Shown here: piece by piece, positions 32,721 to 42,179 of the stretch | Layout of the letters: each line of letters opens with the position of its first letter | Position numbering within the stretch: position 1 is the first letter of the stretch | Origin: Pseudomonas sp. GM18 | GTDB taxonomy: Bacteria > Pseudomonadota > Gammaproteobacteria > Pseudomonadales > Pseudomonadaceae | DNA: 64,000 nucleotides | NCBI RefSeq assembly: GCF_000282195.1 | Contig: NZ_AKJT01000095.1 | Coordinates: 31,421-95,420 of the forward strand | Direction: 5' to 3' | Position numbers and translations under genes: made by a program | The notes under the pieces: model-generated | Database searches by the model: none | Told to the model about the DNA's origin: nothing | What the model saw: only the letters and a program-made list of their open reading frames with translations

Positions 32721-33998
32721 ATGAGCAAGACTAACGCTGATTTGATGGCCCGCCGCACCGCTGCTGTACCGCGTGGTGTTGGCCAGATTCACCCGATCTT
32801 CGCCGACTCCGCGAAGAACGCTACCGTGACCGACGTTGAAGGTCGTGAGTTCATCGACTTCGCCGGCGGTATCGCCGTGCTGAACACCGGTCACGTGCAC
32901 CCGAAAATCATCGCCGCCGTCACCGAACAGCTGAACAAGCTGACCCACACCTGCTTCCAGGTTCTGGCCTACGAGCCGTACGTGGAAGTGTGCGAAAAAA
33001 TCAACGCCAAGGTGCCGGGTGATTTCGCCAAGAAAACCCTGCTGGTGACCACCGGCTCCGAAGCCGTGGAAAACTCCATCAAGATCGCCCGCGCCGCCAC
33101 TGGCCGTGCCGGCGTGATCGCGTTCACCGGCGCTTACCACGGTCGCACCATGATGACCCTGGGCCTGACCGGTAAAGTCGTGCCTTACTCGGCCGGCATG
33201 GGCCTGATGCCAGGCGGCATCTTCCGCGCGCTGTACCCGAACGAACTGCACGGTGTGAGCATCGACGATTCGATCGCCAGCATCGAGCGCATCTTCAAGA
33301 ACGACGCCGAGCCACGTGACATCGCTGCCATCATCATCGAGCCGGTGCAGGGCGAAGGCGGTTTCTACGTCGCGCCTAAAGAGTTCATGAAGCGTCTGCG
33401 CGCTTTGTGCGACCAGCACGGCATTCTGTTGATCGCTGACGAAGTGCAGACAGGCGCTGGCCGTACTGGCACCTTCTTCGCCATGGAACAGATGGGTGTT
33501 GCCGCCGACCTGACCACCTTCGCCAAATCCATCGCTGGCGGCTTCCCGCTGGCCGGTGTGTGCGGCAAGGCCGAATACATGGACGCCATCGCTCCGGGCG
33601 GCCTGGGCGGCACTTACGCCGGTAGCCCGATCGCTTGCGCCGCGGCCCTGGCCGTGATGGAAGTGTTTGAAGAAGAGCACCTGCTGGACCGTTGCAAAGC
33701 GGTTGGCGAGCGTCTGGTGACTGGCCTGAAAGCCATCCAGGCCAAGTACCCGGTTATCGGTGACGTGCGTGCCCTGGGCGCAATGATCGCGGTCGAGCTG
33801 TTCGAAAACGGCGACAGCCACAAGCCGAACCCGACTGCTGTAGCAGCCGTTGTGGCCAAGGCTCGCGACAAGGGCCTGATCCTGCTGTCGTGCGGCACCT
33901 ACGGCAACGTTCTGCGCGTGCTGGTACCGCTGACCGCGCCGGACGAGCAACTGGACAAAGGCCTGGCGATCATCGAAGAGTGCTTCGCCGAGCTCTGA
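32721..33998 (+). CDS. gabT: 4-aminobutyrate-2-oxoglutarate aminotransferase GabT
   Basis: A 425-residue class III PLP aminotransferase: the AcOAT motifs TGSEAVENSIKIARAATGR, AYHGRTMMTLGLTGK, IIEPVQGEGGFY, ADEVQTGAGRTG and the PLP lysine in FAKSIAGGFPLAGV. It transfers the GABA amino group to 2-oxoglutarate, giving succinate semialdehyde for GabD. The GAGGA ribosome site is seven bases before the ATG. Confidence 0.95.
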   Translation: MSKTNADLMARRTAAVPRGVGQIHPIFADSAKNATVTDVEGREFIDFAGGIAVLNTGHVHPKIIAAVTEQLNKLTHTCFQVLAYEPYVEVCEKINAKVPGDFAKKTLLVTTGSEAVENSIKIARAATGRAGVIAFTGAYHGRTMMTLGLTGKVVPYSAGMGLMPGGIFRALYPNELHGVSIDDSIASIERIFKNDAEPRDIAAIIIEPVQGEGGFYVAPKEFMKRLRALCDQHGILLIADEVQTGAGRTGTFFAMEQMGVAADLTTFAKSIAGGFPLAGVCGKAEYMDAIAPGGLGGTYAGSPIACAAALAVMEVFEEEHLLDRCKAVGERLVTGLKAIQAKYPVIGDVRALGAMIAVELFENGDSHKPNPTAVAAVVAKARDKGLILLSCGTYGNVLRVLVPLTAPDEQLDKGLAIIEECFAEL

Positions 33999-34019
33999 TC
34001 CGTTTGTGAACTGATCGAC

Positions 34020-34046
34020 AAAAAACCCGCTTCGGCGGGTTTTTTT
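34020..34046 (+). terminator. Rho-independent terminator of gabT
   Basis: AAAAACCCGC-TTCG-GCGGGTTTTTTT, 22 bases after the gabT stop. Confidence 0.9.
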
Positions 34047-34134
34047 ATGTCCTTTGAAACACATCAGGGGCAATTGGGCTGTATCGAATGGCCGGCATTG
34101 ACTAAGGTGCAAGCATTGCCGTTGGAGTGTGCAA

Positions 34135-35349
34135 ATGACTGCTGTGGTGTTACCCGCTGTACCGCGAGTGCTGATTGCCGAGGCGGACCCTTGGTCCCGC
34201 GACCTGCTGAAGCAGGTGTTGTTGAATGTGCGCTGCGACGCACGGCTGGACCTGTGTGCCGATGGCCAGGAGACCCTGCAGCTGTTGGCGGAAAATCCTT
34301 ATGACCTGGTGATCGTCGACTGGGAGTTGCCCGGCGTCGATGGCCTGAATGTCTTGCGCAGCGTTCGTCAGCGCAAACGTAATCCGCCGTTGCCGTTCAT
34401 TCTGATGAGCAGCCGCAACGACAGCGCCAGCGTGCGTGAAGCCTTGCCCCTGGCGCCCACGGCGTACCTGACCAAACCCCTGGACATGGAAAACCTGACC
34501 CAGCGTCTGCAGGATTTGCTGCTGAACGCCGGTGAAGAGGTGTCTTGCGAGGTGCCGTCATTGGCGCCGGGAATGACCTTGTCGGTGTATCTGGAGCGGC
34601 GGCGCGAACTGGCGGACGGTGCACCGCTGATGACCGATGTGCAGGTGGCGATCAAGCGCAGCCTCAATCCCAATGGCCTCGATTTGACGCGACTGGAAGA
34701 CGAGATCCGCACCGATCCGCAAGTCACCGCTGTCCTGATTGCCGCCGCCAACAGCGCGGCCCAGCATCATGGCGCCGCCGTGCAAACCCTGTCGCAGGCG
34801 CTGCATCGCTTGGGCACCGGGCAAAGTATGAACCTGATTCTGGGCCTTGCCCTCAAACGCAGTGCCCGGCTCAGTGATCCGCAACTGGCTGACTATGCCG
34901 AGCGCTATTGGGAATTGTCCCTGCACACCGCCGAATACGCGCGAACGCTGGCGCGTTTGCTGGATCTGGATCAGGAGCGCTGTTATTGCGCAGGCATGCT
35001 GCATCGCCTCGGCGACCTGGCGTTGCTGCGCTGTTTGCAGGAGTGGAAGCAGGCCGGCGGTGAGCTGGATGAATGGGAGGAAGTCGGCGATGCCCTGGCC
35101 GACTTCGGCGCGGCCTACGGTTCGGCGCTGCGTACCCGCTGGCGCCTGCCACTGGAGCTGCGTGAGCTGATTGCGGCGGTTTATCAGCTCGGTGGCGGGG
35201 TTTACTCCCGCGAAGCGCTGGTGATGAACATGGCCGCGCAACTGGCGCGCCTGACCGAGCATGAGGGGATCGAAGCATTGGCCAAGAGTCGCACGGCGCG
35301 GTTGCTCAAGATCGGATTGCCGGAGTTGATGCGTTTGCGCAAAAAATAG
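34135..35349 (+). CDS. Response regulator with HDOD output domain
   Basis: The 404-residue protein has a receiver domain (residues about 10-125, phospho-acceptor Asp62 in LVIVDWELPGVDG, Lys about 113 in YLTKPLD) and an HDOD domain (about 155-350). HDOD proteins mediate signalling without enzymatic activity, often in c-di-GMP or motility networks. I chose the ATG at 34135 (TTGGAG seven bases upstream). No sensor kinase lies next to it. Confidence 0.85.
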   Translation: MTAVVLPAVPRVLIAEADPWSRDLLKQVLLNVRCDARLDLCADGQETLQLLAENPYDLVIVDWELPGVDGLNVLRSVRQRKRNPPLPFILMSSRNDSASVREALPLAPTAYLTKPLDMENLTQRLQDLLLNAGEEVSCEVPSLAPGMTLSVYLERRRELADGAPLMTDVQVAIKRSLNPNGLDLTRLEDEIRTDPQVTAVLIAAANSAAQHHGAAVQTLSQALHRLGTGQSMNLILGLALKRSARLSDPQLADYAERYWELSLHTAEYARTLARLLDLDQERCYCAGMLHRLGDLALLRCLQEWKQAGGELDEWEEVGDALADFGAAYGSALRTRWRLPLELRELIAAVYQLGGGVYSREALVMNMAAQLARLTEHEGIEALAKSRTARLLKIGLPELMRLRKK

Positions 35350-35360
35350 GCTTTGTAGCT

Positions 35361-35388
35361 CGTTCCCACGCAGAGCGTGGGAACGATC
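35361..35388. repeat. REP-type short inverted repeat (GTTCCCACGC class)
   Basis: CGTTCCCACGC-AGA-GCGTGGGAACG between convergent genes. The same class recurs at 39784-39880, 54226-54256, 59574-59604 and 63898-64000. Confidence 0.85.
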
Positions 35389-35389
35389 A

Positions 35390-36379
35390 TCAGCCGGAGA
35401 TTATCCGGTTCTTGCCCTGGCGCTTGGCCTGGTACATCGCCGCATCGGCGCGGGCGAACAGGCTGTCGAGGTTTTCATCCTCGGGCGTAAGGCTGCTCAG
35501 GCCCTGGCTGACGGTGATGCCGAACGTCTGGTCGCCATGGCTGAAATTCAACCGCTGAATCTCCCGTTGCAGGCGCTCGGCCACTTGCATGGCCATGTCC
35601 GGTGCGCAACCGGGGAACACTGCGGCGAATTCCTCACCGCCGATCCGCCCGAACAGATCACCGCGCCGCAGGGCCGCGCGACCGCTCTCGGCGATGCGTT
35701 GCAGCACCTTATCGCCTTCCGGATGGCCGTAGGTGTCGTTGATCACTTTGAAGTCATCGATGTCCAGTAGCAGGAAGGCCAGCGGCTTGCCTTGCGAGCG
35801 CGCCTGCTCGAATTCGCGATTGGCACATTCGAAGAAGTGTCGACGGTTGCTGCTCTGGGTCAGCACGTCGGTGGTGGCCAAGCGGTGGAGCTCGGTTTCC
35901 ATCTGCTTCTTTTCGGTGATGTCTTCGGCAATGCCGACGATGATCACCGGTTGGCCCGGCTCGGCCTGACGGTTGATGAAGCACTTGTCGCTGAGCCAGC
36001 GCACCTGGCCGTCGGCGGTAATGATGCGGTATTCGCGGTCTTCAATGGCGCCGTTGACCAGCACTTGCGCCAGACTGCGCTCGGCGTAGTCCAGATCGTC
36101 GGGGTAAACACTGTCGCGCCAATGGTTGTAGTCGGACAGCAACAGGCCGGCGGGGCGGCCGAAGATCCGGTCATAGGCCGGGCTGACGTAGAGCACCTGA
36201 CGGGTTTCCCAATTGAATGCCCAAAGCACGGCGTTGACGCTGACCAGCAGCGAGCTGAACAGCTGTTCGCGTTCGCTCAGGCGCGCCACTTCGCCTTGCG
36301 CATGCATCAGCGCCATCAGCGTTTGCGCGGCCTCGGGCCACTGTGGAAGGGATGTGTCTTGTAGGTTTTTATTGACCAT
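35390..36379 (-). CDS. PAS-GGDEF diguanylate cyclase
   Basis: The 329-residue protein has an N-terminal helical region, a PAS/PAC domain (about 45-165; RQVLYVSPAYDRIFGRPA, REYRIITADGQVRW) and a GGDEF domain with an intact GGEEF signature (RIGGEEFAAVFPG) and the substrate-site segment LLLDIDDFKVINDTYGH. It should make c-di-GMP. I chose the ATG at 36379; the frame extends 44 codons further with no ribosome site. Confidence 0.88.
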   Translation of the reverse strand: MVNKNLQDTSLPQWPEAAQTLMALMHAQGEVARLSEREQLFSSLLVSVNAVLWAFNWETRQVLYVSPAYDRIFGRPAGLLLSDYNHWRDSVYPDDLDYAERSLAQVLVNGAIEDREYRIITADGQVRWLSDKCFINRQAEPGQPVIIVGIAEDITEKKQMETELHRLATTDVLTQSSNRRHFFECANREFEQARSQGKPLAFLLLDIDDFKVINDTYGHPEGDKVLQRIAESGRAALRRGDLFGRIGGEEFAAVFPGCAPDMAMQVAERLQREIQRLNFSHGDQTFGITVSQGLSSLTPEDENLDSLFARADAAMYQAKRQGKNRIISG

Positions 36380-36523
36380 CGGCACAAGTCTCAAAGGGCG
36401 TGCCGCTATTTCGACAGCGGCCAACACAAAGCCCGCCTGAATGGCGAAGTGTCTTTGAGATAGGGGATTTGGAGCGAAGTTCCGAAGGGTGCGCCCGCGA
36501 ACGGGGCGCACCGATCAACGGCG

Positions 36524-37708
36524 TCAGGCAGCGGCAGGGCGCAGGGAGTAGGTTTTCAACTGGTCGGCGAAATCACGCAGGGATTGAATCCCGCTGGCTT
36601 CGGCCTCGTGTACCCAATCCTTGATGGCAGCCAGCATGTCGTGACCATTTGAGCTGGTCTTGACCCAGATCTGCTGCAGGGCCAGGCGTTTCTCGTAAAT
36701 TACCTTCAGCGCCTGGCTGTGCTCGAGCATGGTCTGGATGCGCATGTGGTGTTTGTCGTCCAGCAGGCTGGTTTCCCGCGAGAGCAGGCGTTTGGCCCGG
36801 TGGAACTGATGGCGGACCGAGTGATCGACCTTTTCCAGCTCTTGCTTGACCAGCGGCGCGATTACCAGCTTGCGGTACTGGGCCATGATCTGGAAGCGGT
36901 TGTTGAGGATCGCCATGGCGGTGTCCATGTCCAGGCTGCCTTTGCCTTCGACACGGTGGGCGATCGGCGCAACACGCTGGACTTTGGCCAGGCGCAGGAA
37001 GCTGAAGACCTGGATCCAGGCCCAGCCGAGGTCGAATTCCCACTTCTTCACCGACAGTTTGGCCGAGTTAGGGTAGGTGTGATGGTTGTTATGCAGTTCT
37101 TCGCCGCCGATCAGGATGCCCCAGGGCACCAGATTGGTCGCCGCATCGCGGCATTCGAAGTTGCGGTAGCCGATGGCATGGCCCAGGCCATTGACCACGC
37201 CGGCGGCCCAGACCGGGATCCACATCATCTGGATGGCCCAGATGGTGATGCCGATGGTGCCGAACAGCAGCAGGTCGATGACACCCATGATCGCCACGCC
37301 CAGCAGCGGGAAGCGGCTGTAGAGGTTGCGTTCGATCCAGTCTTCGGGGCAGTTCTTGCCGTAGATGCGCAGGGTCTCGGGGTTTTCCGCTTCGGCGCGG
37401 TACAGCTCGGCGCCTTTGCGCAGAACGGTGGACAACCCTTTGATGACCGGGCTGTGCGGGTCATCGACGGTTTCGCATTTGGCGTGATGCTTGCGGTGGA
37501 TAGCGGTCCACTCGCGGGTGTTCTGCGCCGTGGTCAACCACAGCCAGAAGCGGAAGAAATGTTTCAGGCCGGCATTGAGCTCAAGCGAGCGATGGGCTGA
37601 ATAGCGATGCAGATAGACCGTGACGCCGACGATCGTGACGTGGGTCATCAGCAGGGTGACTGCCACCAGTGACCAGGGCGATAAGCCAAGAAAACCTTCG
37701 TACCACAT
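36524..37708 (-). CDS. desA: Acyl-lipid/acyl-CoA delta-9 desaturase, DesA-like
   Basis: The 394-residue membrane enzyme has the three His boxes of delta-9 desaturases: HRYSAH (34-39), HRKHH (71-75) and HNNHH (about 210), with four membrane helices. It introduces a double bond at C9 with O2. The gene order next to it (GGDEF/EAL protein, oscA, sbp-cysTWA) matches the desA neighbourhood of P. aeruginosa (PA0286 and down), so the phospholipid desaturase DesA is more likely than the acyl-CoA desaturase DesB. A C-terminal helical extension of about 120 residues is present. Confidence 0.85.
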   Translation of the reverse strand: MWYEGFLGLSPWSLVAVTLLMTHVTIVGVTVYLHRYSAHRSLELNAGLKHFFRFWLWLTTAQNTREWTAIHRKHHAKCETVDDPHSPVIKGLSTVLRKGAELYRAEAENPETLRIYGKNCPEDWIERNLYSRFPLLGVAIMGVIDLLLFGTIGITIWAIQMMWIPVWAAGVVNGLGHAIGYRNFECRDAATNLVPWGILIGGEELHNNHHTYPNSAKLSVKKWEFDLGWAWIQVFSFLRLAKVQRVAPIAHRVEGKGSLDMDTAMAILNNRFQIMAQYRKLVIAPLVKQELEKVDHSVRHQFHRAKRLLSRETSLLDDKHHMRIQTMLEHSQALKVIYEKRLALQQIWVKTSSNGHDMLAAIKDWVHEAEASGIQSLRDFADQLKTYSLRPAAA

Positions 37709-37844
37709 AGCCTATAGGACCCTCGATAAAGAAAAAAACAGCCGTCGCATTATCACTTAGCCCACAGATAAAACCAGTCGCCCTTTCAGATAAGAGTGGC
37801 CGGATGTTTCTTTAATCTATAATTCCGCCCTATTTTGTAGGGAC

Positions 37845-39782
37845 ATGGACGCTCGAATGTCAGCCACATATCGCGATGCCTTGCGTGCAGCGCTGCTTTA
37901 CTTGGTGCTTTCCGTAGTCTGGTTGCAGTTCAGTGGTTATTTATTGAACAGTTTCTTCGATAACTCCACCGACCTGCTGCGCTGGCAACTGATCAACGGT
38001 TATGCCTGGGTGGCCTTCAGTGCCGGGCTGATTTTCATCGCTCGGGCACGTTTGTTTCGCTGCCTGGGCGTCGGCGCCAAATTGCGTGAGCGCACTGCCG
38101 ACCGGGAGCGTTTGCGACAAGCGGCCGCGGTGTTCGATTGCACTCGCGAAGGGGTGCTGGTCACCAATAGCAAAGGGCTGATCGTCCATGTGAACCGGGC
38201 GTTCATGGAAATCACCGGCTACCAGTGTGAGGAAGTGCTGGGTCAGCGACCGAGCATGTTCAAGTCGGGCCATCACCCGCCGGGTTTCTACCAGGCGATG
38301 TTCGCGACACTCGACAGCCTCGGCGAGTGGAGCGGGGAAATCTGGAACCGTCGCAAAAGCGGCGAGATTTACCCGCAATGGCAGACGATCCGCCTCATTC
38401 ACGACGAGCAGGGGCGGCTCAGCCAGTACGTGGCAGTGTTTTCTGACATCAGTGCGATCAAGAACTCCGAGGATGAACTGACGCACCTGGCCCACCACGA
38501 TCCTCTGACCGATCTGCCTAATAGGCTGCTTTTTTCCGACCGGGCCGGGCAGGCCGTGGCTTCGGCGCAGGTCCATAAGCGCGGGTGTGCGTTGCTGATG
38601 ATCGACCTCGATCATTTCAAATTGATCAATGACAGCCTCGGCCACAGTGTCGGCGATCAACTGCTCAAGGCCGTGGCTGAGCGCTTGAAGGCCTTGTTCG
38701 GCCCGGGTATCACCCTGGCACGGTTCAGTGGCGACGAATTTGCGGTACTGGCTGAAAATTGCCCGCAACCGGGGCACGCCGCGGCGCTGGCTCAGCGGGT
38801 CATCGATGGCCTCAAGGAGCCGTTTCAGGTCGACGGGCATTCATTGTTTATCAACGCCAGTGTCGGCATCAGCCTGTTCCCCAGCGATGCGTTGAGCGCC
38901 GAGCAACTGTTGCGCAATGCCGACTCGGCACTGTTCAAGGCCAAGAGCGCCGGTCGCGACGGCTATGCCCTCTACACCGAAGAGCTGACCGCACATGCCC
39001 AGCAACGCGTCGAGATTGCGTTCGAATTGCGCCGAGCACTGGAGCAGCAAGAATTGCGGGTTTATTACCAGCCCGTGCACGACCTCAAAACCAGTCGCCT
39101 GATCGGTGTCGAGGCCTTGGTGCGCTGGGAGCATCCGCAACGTGGGCTGGTGTCGCCGGCTGAATTCATCCCCATTGCCGAACGCACCGGGCTGATTGCC
39201 GAGATCGATGCCTGGGTCATGCGCCAGGCCTGTGAGCAAATGTGCCAGTGGCAAGCCGCGGGCATGGTGTTGTCGTTTGTCGCGGTGAACGTTTCTTCGC
39301 GCCTGTTCGCTCGCCGTGAGTTGTACCAGCAGGTGGCTCAGGTGCTGCACGACACCGGACTGGACCCGGCGTATCTGGAGCTGGAAGTCACCGAAAGCGC
39401 GGTAATGGAGGACCCGGAAGTGGCGCTGGAGCAGATGCACCGCTTGCGTGAGTTGGGTGTGCGGCTGGCCATCGATGACTTCGGCACGGGCTATTCGTCA
39501 TTGCTGCGGCTCAAGCGTTTGCCGGTACAAAAGCTCAAGATCGATCAGGGATTCGTCGCAGGATTGCCGGGTGATGAGGATGACGCGGCGATCGCGCGGG
39601 TGATCATTGCGCTGGCGCAAAGCATGGGAATGCAGGTGCATGCCGAGGGGATCGAGCAAGTCGAGCAGGCGGCTTTCCTGCTCGAGCACGGTTGCGATCT
39701 GGGGCAGGGGTACTGGTTTGGGCGGCCGATGCCGGCGGCTTCATTGGATTGGGCTCGGGCGCCGGTGATTTTCCCGCGCTGA
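37845..39782 (+). CDS. PAS-GGDEF-EAL c-di-GMP protein
   Basis: The 645-residue protein has two membrane helices (about 15-33, 50-68), a PAS domain (about 95-205), a GGDEF domain whose signature reads SGDEF, and an EAL domain with GVEALVRWEHP, the DDFGTGYSS loop and IDQGFV intact. Synteny suggests it is the counterpart of P. aeruginosa PA0285. Phosphodiesterase activity is likely; cyclase activity is uncertain with S in place of the first G. The start at 37845 is uncertain; an ATG at 37857 is possible. Confidence 0.87.
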   Translation: MDARMSATYRDALRAALLYLVLSVVWLQFSGYLLNSFFDNSTDLLRWQLINGYAWVAFSAGLIFIARARLFRCLGVGAKLRERTADRERLRQAAAVFDCTREGVLVTNSKGLIVHVNRAFMEITGYQCEEVLGQRPSMFKSGHHPPGFYQAMFATLDSLGEWSGEIWNRRKSGEIYPQWQTIRLIHDEQGRLSQYVAVFSDISAIKNSEDELTHLAHHDPLTDLPNRLLFSDRAGQAVASAQVHKRGCALLMIDLDHFKLINDSLGHSVGDQLLKAVAERLKALFGPGITLARFSGDEFAVLAENCPQPGHAAALAQRVIDGLKEPFQVDGHSLFINASVGISLFPSDALSAEQLLRNADSALFKAKSAGRDGYALYTEELTAHAQQRVEIAFELRRALEQQELRVYYQPVHDLKTSRLIGVEALVRWEHPQRGLVSPAEFIPIAERTGLIAEIDAWVMRQACEQMCQWQAAGMVLSFVAVNVSSRLFARRELYQQVAQVLHDTGLDPAYLELEVTESAVMEDPEVALEQMHRLRELGVRLAIDDFGTGYSSLLRLKRLPVQKLKIDQGFVAGLPGDEDDAAIARVIIALAQSMGMQVHAEGIEQVEQAAFLLEHGCDLGQGYWFGRPMPAASLDWARAPVIFPR

Positions 39783-39783
39783 T

Positions 39784-39880
39784 CGTTCCCATGCTCCGCC
39801 CGGGACGCTCTGCGTCCCTGATCGCGGGGTGACGCAGAGCGTCACTGGATGCATTCCCACGCGGAGCGTGGGAACGATCA
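39784..39880. repeat. REP doublet (GTTCCCACGC class)
   Basis: CGTTCCCATGC at the left end pairs with GCGTGGGAACG at the right, enclosing a CTCTGCGTC/GACGCAGAG pair: a typical two-REP REPIN arrangement. Confidence 0.8.
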
Positions 39881-39899
39881 TTCTTCTGGTTATATAAAC

Positions 39900-39924
39900 A
39901 TTCTTAAATAGTATTTTTAAGAAT
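39900..39924 (+). promoter_or_regulatory. AT-rich inverted repeat upstream of oscA-sbp
   Basis: ATTCTTAAA-(7 bp)-TTTAAGAAT. Sulfate-starvation genes in Pseudomonas are activated by CysB from AT-rich upstream sites, and this is the only such site before the sulfate operon. The assignment to CysB is an inference. Confidence 0.45.
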
Positions 39925-40005
39925 ATCTGCGCCTATCTACTATTGCTCTCACGCCGTACGCAGTGCCCGCCACTGCCAGGCATATCTCATTAAAGGAGCA
40001 GCACC

Positions 40006-40188
40006 ATGAGCGCATCCCTACGTAGTGTTGACGGGCAGGACGAAGCCACCATTTTGCGTGAAATCCAGAGCGCATTGCGCGATCTGCGCTTTGGCGCGGT
40101 GGAGATCACCGTGCACAACGCCCAGGTGGTACAGATCGAACGTAAAGAGAAATTCCGTTTGCAGAACCCGGGTAACAAACCGAGCTAA
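40006..40188 (+). CDS. oscA: OscA-like small protein (DUF2292)
   Basis: A 60-residue protein matching DUF2292 (ILREIQSALRDLRFGAVEITVHNAQVVQIERKEKFRL). In Pseudomonas, oscA lies directly upstream of sbp-cysTWA and has been linked to organosulfur use and chromate-induced sulfur starvation. AAAGGAG is eight bases before the ATG. Confidence 0.88.
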   Translation: MSASLRSVDGQDEATILREIQSALRDLRFGAVEITVHNAQVVQIERKEKFRLQNPGNKPS

Positions 40189-40262
40189 AAGATCGCAGCC
40201 AGGCAACCCGTTCCAGACCATAAGAAAAAGCCACCACACCAAGAATTCCAGGAGCTTTCACC

Positions 40263-41276
40263 ATGTCGTCGATTCGCCATTTTGCTTTGGCCGCCCTGGC
40301 CAGTGCCCTTTTTGCTGGTTCCGCGGTTGCCAAGGATTACGAATTGCTCAACGTGTCGTATGACCCGACCCGTGAGCTGTATCAGGACTACAACGCCGAG
40401 TTCATCAACTTCTGGAAAAAGGATCACGCTGGCGACAATGTGAAGATCCAGCAGTCCCACGGTGGCTCAGGCAAGCAGGGCCGGGCGGTGATCGACGGTC
40501 TGCGGGCCGACGTGGTGACCCTGGCCCTGGCCGGTGACATCGACGAAATCGCCAAGCTCGGCAAGAGCCTGCCGGCTGACTGGCAAAAGCGTCTGCCGCA
40601 AGCGAGCACGCCTTACACCTCGACCATCGTGTTCCTGGTGCGCAAGGGCAACCCGAAAGGCATCAAGGACTGGGGCGACCTGACCAAAAACGGCGTGGAA
40701 GTCATCACCCCGAACCCGAAAACCTCCGGCGGTGCACGCTGGAACTTCCTCGCGGCCTGGGCCTATGGCCTGAAAGCCAATGGCGGTAACGAAGCCAAGG
40801 CCAAAGAGTATGTGCAGACCCTGTTCAAACATGTGCCTGTGCTGGATACCGGTGCTCGCGGCTCGACCATCACTTTCGTCAACAACGGTCAGGGCGACGT
40901 GTTGCTGGCCTGGGAAAACGAAGCCTTCCTGGCCTTGAAAGAAGACGGCGGCGCCGACAAGTTCGACATCGTTGTGCCTTCGCTGTCGATCCTTGCCGAA
41001 CCACCGGTGGCCGTGGTCGACAAAAACGCCGAGAAAAAGGGCAACACCGAGATCGCCGAGGCGTACCTCAAGCACCTGTACAGCCCGGCCGGCCAGGAAA
41101 TCGCAGCGAAAAACTTCTATCGTCCACGTGACAAGGACGTAGCTGCCAAGTACGCCAAACAGTTCCCGACCCTGGAGCTGGTTTCCATCGACAAGGACTT
41201 CGGCGGCTGGAAAACCGCACAACCGAAATTCTTCAACGACGGTGGCGTGTTCGACCAGATCTACCAGGCGCAGTAA
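40263..41276 (+). CDS. sbp: Periplasmic sulfate-binding protein Sbp
   Basis: The 337-residue protein has a signal peptide (cleavage after AVA, about residue 23) and the diagnostic motifs NVSYDPTRELY and NPKTSGGARWNFLAAWAYG. It delivers sulfate (or thiosulfate) to CysTWA. AGGAG lies seven bases upstream. Confidence 0.95.
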   Translation: MSSIRHFALAALASALFAGSAVAKDYELLNVSYDPTRELYQDYNAEFINFWKKDHAGDNVKIQQSHGGSGKQGRAVIDGLRADVVTLALAGDIDEIAKLGKSLPADWQKRLPQASTPYTSTIVFLVRKGNPKGIKDWGDLTKNGVEVITPNPKTSGGARWNFLAAWAYGLKANGGNEAKAKEYVQTLFKHVPVLDTGARGSTITFVNNGQGDVLLAWENEAFLALKEDGGADKFDIVVPSLSILAEPPVAVVDKNAEKKGNTEIAEAYLKHLYSPAGQEIAAKNFYRPRDKDVAAKYAKQFPTLELVSIDKDFGGWKTAQPKFFNDGGVFDQIYQAQ

Positions 41277-41347
41277 CCTGAAATAGATTAGCCAACGGGC
41301 CCCGATTTCACCGTCGGGGCTTAGCGCGTTCTCAACCAAGGACTTTT

Positions 41348-42166
41348 ATGTCGCGTCGTATCTCCCCCGTCATACCCGGCTTCGGGCTGACGCTGGGCTA
41401 CACCTTGGTGTACCTCAGCCTGATTGTGCTCATTCCACTGGCGGCGATGTTCGTGCATGCCGCTCAACTGACCTGGGACCAGTTCTGGGCAATCATCTCG
41501 GCACCTCGGGTGCTGGCCGCGTTGAAGCTGAGCTTCGGCACTGCGTTGTACGCCGCGGTCATCAACGGCGTGATCGGCACGCTGCTGGCCTGGGTGCTGG
41601 TGCGCTACACCTTCCCGGGGCGCAAAGTCATCGATGCGATGATCGATCTGCCCTTCGCATTGCCCACTGCCGTGGCCGGTATCGCGCTGACCGCGCTGTA
41701 CACCCCTACCGGCCTGGTGGGTCAGTTCGCGGCGGACCTGGGTTTCAAGATCGCGTATACCCCCCTCGGCATCACCCTGGCGCTGACTTTTGTAACGCTT
41801 CCATTCGTAGTACGTACGGTACAGCCTGTACTGGCCGATATCCCGCGTGAAGTTGAGGAGGCGGCGGCGTGCCTGGGGGCAAAACCGCTGCAGGTTTTCC
41901 GCCATATTCTGGTGCCGGCGCTGCTCCCGGCCTGGTTGACCGGTTTCGCTTTGGCCTTTGCCCGTGGGGTCGGCGAGTACGGTTCGGTGATTTTCATCGC
42001 CGGCAACATGCCGATGAAAACCGAAATTCTGCCGCTGCTGATCATGGTCAAACTCGACCAGTACGATTACACCGGCGCCACCTCCATTGGTGTACTGATG
42101 CTGGTGGTTTCCTTTGTCCTGTTGCTGCTGATCAACTTGTTGCAGCGGCGCATCGAAACCCCATAA
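41348..42166 (+). CDS. cysT: Sulfate ABC transporter permease CysT
   Basis: A 272-residue permease with six membrane helices and the EAA loop (EEAAACLGAKPLQVFRHILVPALLPAWLTG). Pairs with CysW in the sulfate importer; 71 bp after sbp and 13 bp before cysW. Confidence 0.95.
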   Translation: MSRRISPVIPGFGLTLGYTLVYLSLIVLIPLAAMFVHAAQLTWDQFWAIISAPRVLAALKLSFGTALYAAVINGVIGTLLAWVLVRYTFPGRKVIDAMIDLPFALPTAVAGIALTALYTPTGLVGQFAADLGFKIAYTPLGITLALTFVTLPFVVRTVQPVLADIPREVEEAAACLGAKPLQVFRHILVPALLPAWLTGFALAFARGVGEYGSVIFIAGNMPMKTEILPLLIMVKLDQYDYTGATSIGVLMLVVSFVLLLLINLLQRRIETP

Positions 42167-42179
42167 GGAGGCGCGAAAA